From the NCBI GenBank assembly GCA_002407725.1, contig DHOD01000010.1, positions 6,162 through 16,794 of the forward strand: 10,633 nucleotides of DNA. The letters are read 5' to 3'. This DNA comes from Christensenella sp. UBA5399 (lineage in GTDB: Bacteria; Bacillota; Clostridia; Christensenellales; Christensenellaceae). The notes under the pieces were generated by a model. That model was not told where the DNA came from. It made no database searches and was given only the letters and a program-made list of their open reading frames with translations. Numbering within the stretch: position 1 is the stretch's first letter; every line of letters starts with the position of its first letter. Made by a program: the position numbers and the translations under genes. Of this stretch, positions 5,654 through 10,633 are shown in pieces.

Positions 5654-7756
5654 TTGTATTCAAGGTTACTGAAATTAGTCACGGCAATAGAGAACAACAG
5701 TATCTTTTCCTCAATTAAAAAGGGATTTATTCTGATTATCCCTGTTCTTCTCATCGGTTCGCTTTCGCTGATGGTCCTGAACCTCCCGATTGATGGATAC
5801 CGCGCAGCACTGGAAGAGCTGGGCGGGGGCGTGCTGTTTACCATACTGATTTACCTGTACGATACCACATTTGGATTTCTTTCCGCATATATCGTGCTCA
5901 GCATCAGCTATTATTATTCCTTTACATTTGAATCACGCAATTACGCACTCCGAATCATGGCAATGCTTGCCTCGTTTGGGTGCTTTGTCGCGACATTTGG
6001 CGCGGCGACTGGCGAGATGGGTATTGGCGATTTTGGTCCCACCTCCGTTTTCACCGCCATTATATGCTCCATCGTGGGCACGCGGTTGTTTTTTGCCCTG
6101 TGCGAGTTGTTGCTAAAAAAATTCAATTTCAAGACGGTGGCTTCCGATGTGCATTACAAGAGTTCTATATCGGCCACCATCCCGCTGGCCCTTTGCATCG
6201 CCGCTTTCATTGGGCTGAACCTCCTCATCAAGGAGGTGTTTGGCGGCGAGAACCTAAACCAGCTGATTTCCAACGGCATCGCTTCGCTTTTTGTCAACAC
6301 AAACAGCGGACTGGCCAACGGTGTTTTGTATGTATTCATACTCAACCTGCTTTGGGTTTTTGGCATCCACGGCGGCAACGCGCTGGAGCAGGTTGCACGC
6401 GATGTGTTTGTGCCCGGCAACGAGGACCCCACGGTCATCGTATCCACAACGTTTATAGATAATTTTGCTGTAATCGGCGGATGCGGCGCAACTATCTGCC
6501 TGCTTTTTGCAATGTTCTTTTTTGCAAAAAGCAAGAGCAACCGGCAACTGGCGTATTCATCGGCTCCGACGGCCATATTCAATATCAATGAAATGTTGGT
6601 TTACGGTTTCCCGCTTGTGCTCAACCCCATTATGCTGATACCGTTCATCACTGTCCCCATTGTTTCGCTGCTGATCGCATACGCTGCAACGATTCTCGGC
6701 TTCATCCCCATCACGGTCGATACGGTCACATGGACCACGCCGCCGTTTTTCAGCGGCTACGCGGCAACCGGCACAGTCAACGGCATCATTGTCCAGGCCA
6801 TTATCATTGTGGTTGGCATGTTTATTTATACGCCCTTCCTGCGCCTGTCGGAACGGATGCAGCAAAGCCGTGAAAAACAGCTCCTCGAAAAAATGGAGGA
6901 AACCTATAAGGTCAGCCTGTCCACCGGCGACCACTACAACATCCTGGACAAGCAGGACGACGTGAGCGCCCTTGCCAAATCAATGCTGATGCAGCTTCGC
7001 ACAGACGTTGCGGGCTCCAAAATCAAACTATTTTACCAACCGCAGGTGGACGCCGACAAAGGCGTGATCGGCGCCGAAGCCCTGCTCCGGTGGAGCTATG
7101 CGGGCGAGCGGATTTTCCCGCCGCTTATCATCAAACTGGCGGTGGAAGACGGATTCTTCAACGAACTGACCCACTGCATACTGCGGCGCGCCTGCAAGGA
7201 CATCCAGGTGCTGCGGCAAAAGACCAAGCGCACGATCAAAATCTCCGTCAACATCACAGTCGACCAGCTCAACAACCCGGATTTTGTTGAAATGGTTGTG
7301 GATATGGTCAAAAAATATGGCGTGACGGGCAACCTTGTGCTGGAGGTCACAGAGGAAACCTCTATCATTTACTTCGACCATATATCGCAGAACATAGACC
7401 GGCTGCACGAGAACGGCATCGGTATTGCGGTGGATGACTTCAGCATGGGACAAACATCGCTTAAGTACCTGCAGAGCAACCATTTTGACCATGTCAAGCT
7501 GGACGGCTCGCTTGTGCGCCAAATCACCGAGAACCTGCGGAGCAGGGATATCATCCATTCCATCATCCGGCTGGGCAAACGGCTGGGGTTCGATATCATC
7601 GCGGAATATGTGGAAAATGAAGAAATCAAGGAAGCGCTGCTGGCGCTGGGGTGTAAGCTGTACCAAGGCTATCTTTACAGCCCCGCCGTTCCCGTTGAAG
7701 AGTATGCGCAATTCTACAAGGATTTCAACAGCAAATACATTCCCCCTGCAGAATAA
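5654..7756 (+). CDS. PTS EIIC (cellobiose-like) - EAL domain fusion, c-di-GMP phosphodiesterase
   Basis: This 700-aa membrane protein couples a PTS EIIC domain (about 15-400, many hydrophobic helices) to a C-terminal cytoplasmic EAL domain (about 445-690). EIIC signatures of the lactose/cellobiose family are visible: WVFGIHGGN (about 234-242) and FNINEMLVYGFPLVLNP (about 309-325). No EIIA or EIIB domain is present. The EAL domain should hydrolyse c-di-GMP to pGpG, and its key residues look intact: Glu475 of EAL, Asn533, Glu564, Asp594-Asp595, Lys615, Glu651 and Gln671 in YQGYLYSP. Loop 6 reads DDFSMGQTSL instead of the common DDFGTGYSSL. A charged, probably helical linker (about 400-425, SERMQQSREKQLLEKMEET) joins the halves. 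Only TTG codons are available as starts; 5654 has CGAGG 9 bases upstream, while 5645 directly abuts it. Sugar sensing through the EIIC half is inference. Confidence 0.92.
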   Translation: MYSRLLKLVTAIENNSIFSSIKKGFILIIPVLLIGSLSLMVLNLPIDGYRAALEELGGGVLFTILIYLYDTTFGFLSAYIVLSISYYYSFTFESRNYALRIMAMLASFGCFVATFGAATGEMGIGDFGPTSVFTAIICSIVGTRLFFALCELLLKKFNFKTVASDVHYKSSISATIPLALCIAAFIGLNLLIKEVFGGENLNQLISNGIASLFVNTNSGLANGVLYVFILNLLWVFGIHGGNALEQVARDVFVPGNEDPTVIVSTTFIDNFAVIGGCGATICLLFAMFFFAKSKSNRQLAYSSAPTAIFNINEMLVYGFPLVLNPIMLIPFITVPIVSLLIAYAATILGFIPITVDTVTWTTPPFFSGYAATGTVNGIIVQAIIIVVGMFIYTPFLRLSERMQQSREKQLLEKMEETYKVSLSTGDHYNILDKQDDVSALAKSMLMQLRTDVAGSKIKLFYQPQVDADKGVIGAEALLRWSYAGERIFPPLIIKLAVEDGFFNELTHCILRRACKDIQVLRQKTKRTIKISVNITVDQLNNPDFVEMVVDMVKKYGVTGNLVLEVTEETSIIYFDHISQNIDRLHENGIGIAVDDFSMGQTSLKYLQSNHFDHVKLDGSLVRQITENLRSRDIIHSIIRLGKRLGFDIIAEYVENEEIKEALLALGCKLYQGYLYSPAVPVEEYAQFYKDFNSKYIPPAE

Positions 7757-7769
7757 TTTCACAAATTAT
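7753..7769 (+). other. Stem-loop across the EIIC-EAL stop codon
   Basis: ATAATTT (7753-7759) pairs perfectly with AAATTAT (7763-7769) around a 3-base loop; the TAA stop at 7754-7756 is inside the left arm. It is AT-rich and has no T-run, so it is at best a weak terminator. Confidence 0.35.
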
Positions 7770-7772
7770 CTA

Positions 7773-7800
7773 TTGCATTTTATACCGTTTATGCTATAAT
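7773..7800 (+). promoter_or_regulatory. rpmE promoter with extended -10
   Basis: A consensus -10 TATAAT (7795-7800) is preceded by TGC (an extended -10) and, 16 bases further up, by a weak -35 TTGCAT (7773-7778). The start is predicted near 7807, about 100 bases before rpmE. Confidence 0.75.
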
Positions 7801-7804
7801 ATTC

Positions 7805-7894
7805 TTTGCGACTTTAGGAACGCACCCACGCAAATTGGCGGGCGATTGCCTGAAAGAGTGCATAAGATAAGCGGTTTACAGCTTTTGAGATAGC
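7805..7894 (+). ncRNA. Structured 5' leader of rpmE, possible L31 autoregulatory leader
   Basis: The leader can form TTTGCG (7805-7810) with CGCAAA (7829-7834) around an 18-base loop, then GGC-GATT-GCC (7841-7850), then a small AAGC/GCTT stem further down. Structured leaders bound by ribosomal protein L31 are known in several phyla, including Firmicutes. I cannot confirm a match to a specific leader family from sequence alone. Confidence 0.35.
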
Positions 7895-7906
7895 GAGGTG
7901 AAAGTA

Positions 7907-8107
7907 ATGAAAGAAGGAATACATCCTCAGTACGGCGAATGCACGGTAAAGTGCGCTTGTGGCGAAACATTCACCACCGGTTCGGTTAAGCCGGAAATGA
8001 AGGTTGATATATGTTCAAAGTGCCATCCCTTCTTCACAGGCAGGCAGAAGCTTGTGGATACCGGCGGGCGTGTTGACAGGTTTAAGAAAAGATACGGTAT
8101 GGAATAA
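7907..8107 (+). CDS. rpmE: 50S ribosomal protein bL31 (zinc-binding type)
   Basis: This 66-aa protein of the large ribosomal subunit begins [19 protein letters not shown], typical of bacterial L31. The four zinc ligands of the C+ form are all present: Cys16, Cys18, Cys36 and Cys39 (CACG and CSKC), followed by HPFFTG. The conserved C-terminal [10 protein letters not shown] is intact. The ATG at 7907 has GAGGTGA 5 bases upstream; a GTG start 9 bases earlier would overlap that site. It has its own promoter and leader and is followed by an intrinsic terminator. The next genes, yqhQ and prmC, often neighbour rpmE in Clostridia. The C+ form implies a zinc-replete version; a zinc-free paralogue may exist elsewhere. 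Confidence 0.97.
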   Translation: MKEGIHPQYGECTVKCACGETFTTGSVKPEMKVDICSKCHPFFTGRQKLVDTGGRVDRFKKRYGME

Positions 8108-8117
8108 TTTCCGTATC
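8091..8117 (+). other. Stem-loop across the rpmE stop codon
   Basis: GATACGG (8091-8097) pairs with CCGTATC (8111-8117); the TAA stop at 8105-8107 lies in the 13-base loop. An alternative inner pairing is GGAA/TTCC. It precedes the true terminator by about 18 bases. Confidence 0.4.
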
Positions 8118-8125
8118 ACTATGGA

Positions 8126-8154
8126 TTGCATGACAGACCGTATTTGTGTATACA
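8126..8154 (+). promoter_or_regulatory. Possible promoter of yqhQ-prmC inside the rpmE terminator
   Basis: TTGCAT (8126-8131), a 17-base spacer and TATACA (8149-8154) match a SigA promoter loosely (3 of 6 and 4 of 6). The -10 lies in the loop of the terminator at 8135-8169. Readthrough from rpmE is the alternative source of transcripts. Confidence 0.3.
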
Positions 8155-8169
8155 TTTGCGGTCTTTTTT
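8135..8169 (+). terminator. Intrinsic terminator after rpmE
   Basis: AGACCG (8135-8140) pairs with CGGTCT (8159-8164) around an 18-base loop and is followed by a run of six T (8164-8169). The stem is short with a large loop, so some readthrough into yqhQ is likely. Confidence 0.7.
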
Positions 8170-8200
8170 CTTAACAATTATTTGATGATTGAGGTATAGG

Positions 8201-9217
8201 ATGAAAAAAACCAACATAGGCGGCCAGGGGGTTTTGGAAGGCGTCATGATGCGGTCTGAAAAATATTCCGCCATTGCTGTGCGGCGCGAGCCGGGCAACA
8301 TTGTCACACAGAAAAAAGACGTAAATATGCTCAAGACCAAGTACAAGATACTGGGCGTCCCGATCATACGCGGTGTTGTAAATTTCGTGGAAATGCTGAT
8401 ATCGGGCGTCAAAACCATCACAGATTCGGCGCGCATGTACGATCCTGAAATGGCTGAGGACGAAAAACCCAGCAAGGCGGAGGAGTTTATCGCCAAAAAA
8501 ACAGGCAAGGATTCTATGGACGTCGCCATATTTTTTGCCGTCGTGTTTGCCCTTGTGCTGGCGGTGGGGCTCTTCTTTATACTCCCCAACCTGATCACGG
8601 GCTGGATCACGCCCTACATCAACGTTCCCATATTAAAGAACCTTGTGGACGGCCTGATCCGTATATCTGTGTTTATCATCTATATGGCGGCCATCACCAA
8701 CATGAAGGACATCAAGCGGCTGTTTGGTTACCACGGTGCTGAGCACAAAGTCATCAACTGTTACGAGCACGACATGCCGCTGGATGTAGAGCACGCGCGG
8801 CAGTCTTCGCGGTTTCACCCGCGGTGCGGCACCAGCTTTTTGTTGATTGTCATGATCATCTCCATATTGATCTTCTCGCTGCTAGGGTGGAGCGACAACT
8901 GGCTGATACGCATACTGCTCCGGCTTGCCATGCTGCCCATTGTCGCGGGCGTCTCGTACGAGGTGCTCAAATTTCTGGGGCGGCATGAAAACCTTGCCGT
9001 GCGCATACTGCGCGCCCCCGGTATGGCGCTGCAGCATCTCTCTACGCGCGAGCCGGACGACAACATGATCGAGGTTGCCCTGGTGGCCTTCCAAATGGCG
9101 GAAGGCGAGCGCAGCGACGAGGAAATTGAAGCGCTTGTGAAAAAGTATTCCCACGAAATCCCGCCGGAAGAACAGATCGAAAGCAAGCTGGCGGAGGAAA
9201 TCTCAAAAGAGATATGA
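8201..9217 (+). CDS. yqhQ: DUF1385 membrane protein, YqhQ-like
   Basis: This 338-aa integral membrane protein of the DUF1385/YqhQ family has no well established function. The family N-terminal signature GGQGVLEGVMMRS is at residues 7-19. Hydrophobic segments are near 108-130, 152-166, 212-228 and 236-252. Between them lie the conserved polar motif YHGAEHKVINCYEH (177-190) and SSRFHPRCGTS (202-212); the clustered His, Glu and Cys residues suggest a metal or substrate site. The C-terminus is charged (EEIEALVKKYSHEIPPEEQ) and probably cytoplasmic. The ATG at 8201 has GAGGT 5 bases upstream; a start 12 bases earlier would overlap it. The stop overlaps the prmC start (ATGA), so the two are translationally coupled, the usual arrangement in Clostridia. 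Confidence 0.92.
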   Translation: MKKTNIGGQGVLEGVMMRSEKYSAIAVRREPGNIVTQKKDVNMLKTKYKILGVPIIRGVVNFVEMLISGVKTITDSARMYDPEMAEDEKPSKAEEFIAKKTGKDSMDVAIFFAVVFALVLAVGLFFILPNLITGWITPYINVPILKNLVDGLIRISVFIIYMAAITNMKDIKRLFGYHGAEHKVINCYEHDMPLDVEHARQSSRFHPRCGTSFLLIVMIISILIFSLLGWSDNWLIRILLRLAMLPIVAGVSYEVLKFLGRHENLAVRILRAPGMALQHLSTREPDDNMIEVALVAFQMAEGERSDEEIEALVKKYSHEIPPEEQIESKLAEEISKEI

Positions 9218-10044
9218 CGATAGGCGAAAAATATAAAGAACTGGCCCACGCCCTCGCCCCTACCGGCGAAGGCGAAGCGGAAGCCAGAACCATTTTAGCG
9301 CATGTTTGCGGCTGCGACTTCGGCAGCCTGTACCTGCGCTTTTTGGATACCTGGACGTCCGATGCCCAAACAGACAGTATTGTACAGCAGCGCCTGGACG
9401 GCATGCCCCTGGCGTACATACTGGGCGTCAAGCCTTTTTATGGCAGGGAATTCAGCGTGGACAGCCGCGTACTGATCCCCCGGTACGATTCCGAGTGTGT
9501 CGTGGAGCGCGCGGTAGCGCTTGCGGATGCGGACAATGCAAGAACGGCCCTCGACCTGTGCTGCGGCAGCGGCTGTCTTGGCATCACATTGCTGCTGGAA
9601 AGCGGCATAGAGGAACTTTATTTAAGCGACATCAGCGCAGAGGCGCTCGATGTCGCGCGCGCCAACGCCAGGAAGCACAACATTTCATCCACCTGCCATT
9701 TTATTGAAAGCGACCTGCTTGACCGTGTGGATGCGCATGTGGACATCATACTGTGCAACCCGCCGTACATCAGCGAGGCCGACTACCGGGCGCTGGACGC
9801 GCAGATGCGGGATCACGAGCCTGCCCTTGCCCTGCTCGCGGCAAATGACGGGTATGCGTTTTACCAAAGGCTGATTCCGCAGCTTGGCGCACACCTGAAC
9901 CCGGGCGGCTGCGTTGTGCTGGAGACAGGGGACACGCAAGCAGAGACTGTGGCCGGGATGCTGGCAGGCGCCAATTTTATTGACGTCGGGCAGGGATGCG
10001 ACATTGTGGGGCGTCCACGCTTTGTCTGGGGGCGGTTGCCATGA
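9214..10044 (+). CDS. prmC: Peptide chain release factor N5-glutamine methyltransferase
   Basis: This 276-aa SAM-dependent methyltransferase modifies the Gln of the GGQ motif in release factors RF1 and RF2. The N-terminal helical domain carries PLAYILGVKPFYGREFSV (65-82) followed by VLIPRYDSE (86-94), where most homologues have VLIPRPETE. The SAM-binding motif is DLCCGSGCLGI (114-124), the acidic loop is LSDIS (137-141), and the catalytic NPPY is at 182-185 in CNPPYISEADY. Length and domain order are normal. Translation starts inside the yqhQ stop (ATGA) and the gene ends in an ATGA overlap with the next gene. Its usual partner prfA is not in the window; it could follow the next gene or lie elsewhere. 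Confidence 0.94.
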   Translation: MTIGEKYKELAHALAPTGEGEAEARTILAHVCGCDFGSLYLRFLDTWTSDAQTDSIVQQRLDGMPLAYILGVKPFYGREFSVDSRVLIPRYDSECVVERAVALADADNARTALDLCCGSGCLGITLLLESGIEELYLSDISAEALDVARANARKHNISSTCHFIESDLLDRVDAHVDIILCNPPYISEADYRALDAQMRDHEPALALLAANDGYAFYQRLIPQLGAHLNPGGCVVLETGDTQAETVAGMLAGANFIDVGQGCDIVGRPRFVWGRLP

Positions 10045-10633
10045 ACATACAGTTGACCGCAAACGCAGGTGTATTTGTAGCAACGGACAACGGAACCACC
10101 ATACTGGTCGATGCGCTCCATAAAAAAGGGACCCGCTTTTTTTGCGGGGTGGATGACCGCCTGCTCGACGCAATCATAGAAGGCGCGGGCGCGTTTTCGC
10201 ACATAGACTTCATGCTGGTCACCCACGACCATCCCGACCATTATGATGAAGAGAGCGTCGCCGCGTTTGCGCAGCTTCATCCAGAGACTGTTATATTGAC
10301 CCCCACGATGATTGCAGGGATCAATATCGTCCACCCGGGCAGCAGCGACGGTGTGTACTGCCGTGGCAATACCGCCATCCGTTACGGCCGATTGCAGCAC
10401 GAAGGCGCACAGTATACCGATGTCGTCAATTACGGATATATGCTGGACGACGGCAACGGCGCACTGCTGTTTTTGGGCGACGCGCAAGTGGACCAGGCGG
10501 CCATACACGGGTTTGTCGGTAATGAAACGGTTCGGGCCGCTTTCCTCAACTTCCCTTTTGCGGCACTGGCCCGCGGGCGCAACATCATCCGGGATGCCAT
10601 CCGGCCCGACCGGCTGACCCTGCTGCACCTGCC
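10041..10633 (+). CDS. Metallo-beta-lactamase-fold hydrolase (3' end beyond window)
   Basis: The first 197 residues of an MBL-superfamily protein are present. After the N-terminal strands MNIQLTANAGVFVATDNG and ILVDALH comes the metal-binding motif THDHPDHYD (61-69): His62, His64, Asp66 and His67. A later LFLGDAQVD (about 144-152) supplies the expected third-region Asp, and NFPFAALARGRN follows. The reaction is unknown; the closest general resemblance is to small stand-alone MBL hydrolases rather than antibiotic lactamases or RNase J. The ATG overlaps the prmC stop as ATGA, so it is translationally coupled to prmC. No stop is reached before the window ends. Confidence 0.88.
   Translation, partial: MNIQLTANAGVFVATDNGTTILVDALHKKGTRFFCGVDDRLLDAIIEGAGAFSHIDFMLVTHDHPDHYDEESVAAFAQLHPETVILTPTMIAGINIVHPGSSDGVYCRGNTAIRYGRLQHEGAQYTDVVNYGYMLDDGNGALLFLGDAQVDQAAIHGFVGNETVRAAFLNFPFAALARGRNIIRDAIRPDRLTLLHL

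Noticed and set aside
7028..7762. Antisense open frame of 244 codons under the EAL domain
   Set aside because: It is a shadow of the EAL coding frame; the plus strand has all EAL catalytic motifs and no recognisable domain is on the minus strand.

Overview
The window looks like a piece of a Bacillota chromosome, most likely a Clostridia-type anaerobe. The evidence is the rpmE - yqhQ(DUF1385) - prmC gene order, a DapL-type lysine pathway enzyme, GGAG-type ribosome binding sites, SigA-like promoters and a LacI-regulated ABC sugar system. A Christensenellales-like lineage would fit the composition, but the sequence alone does not establish this.

Left part (1-2755, all minus strand) is a carbohydrate-uptake locus. 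From upstream to downstream it holds a LacI-family repressor, a 252-aa glutamine-amidotransferase-like protein (DUF1355/ThuA-like fold) and the start of a lipoprotein sugar-binding protein of an ABC transporter, whose gene leaves the window at base 1. Operator-like sites sharing the core GTAAAAACGTTT lie at the lacI promoter, inside the amidotransferase-like gene and upstream of the binding-protein gene. A related split palindrome lies between lacI and the amidotransferase-like gene. This suggests one auto-regulated regulon. The lacI-to-amidotransferase gap is unusual: bases 1579-1746 are tiled end to end by seven abutting hairpins with no unpaired base between them.

Middle part (2756-7756, plus strand): a divergent promoter region leads to dapL (LL-diaminopimelate aminotransferase) and a closely spaced GT4-like glycosyltransferase. 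After a hairpin-rich gap comes a large membrane protein that fuses a PTS EIIC (cellobiose-like) transporter domain to a c-di-GMP phosphodiesterase EAL domain with its catalytic residues apparently intact.

Right part (7757-10633, plus strand) is a housekeeping cluster. It runs from a strong extended -10 promoter and a structured leader to rpmE (bL31, zinc-binding form), an intrinsic terminator, the yqhQ-type membrane protein, prmC (release-factor methyltransferase) and a metallo-beta-lactamase-fold protein cut by the window end. The last three genes are coupled by ATGA overlaps.

No tRNA, rRNA, CRISPR array, insertion sequence or phage gene was recognised. The most unusual signals are the tiled hairpins at 1579-1746, the hairpin-rich leader of the EIIC-EAL gene, and the EIIC-EAL fusion itself.
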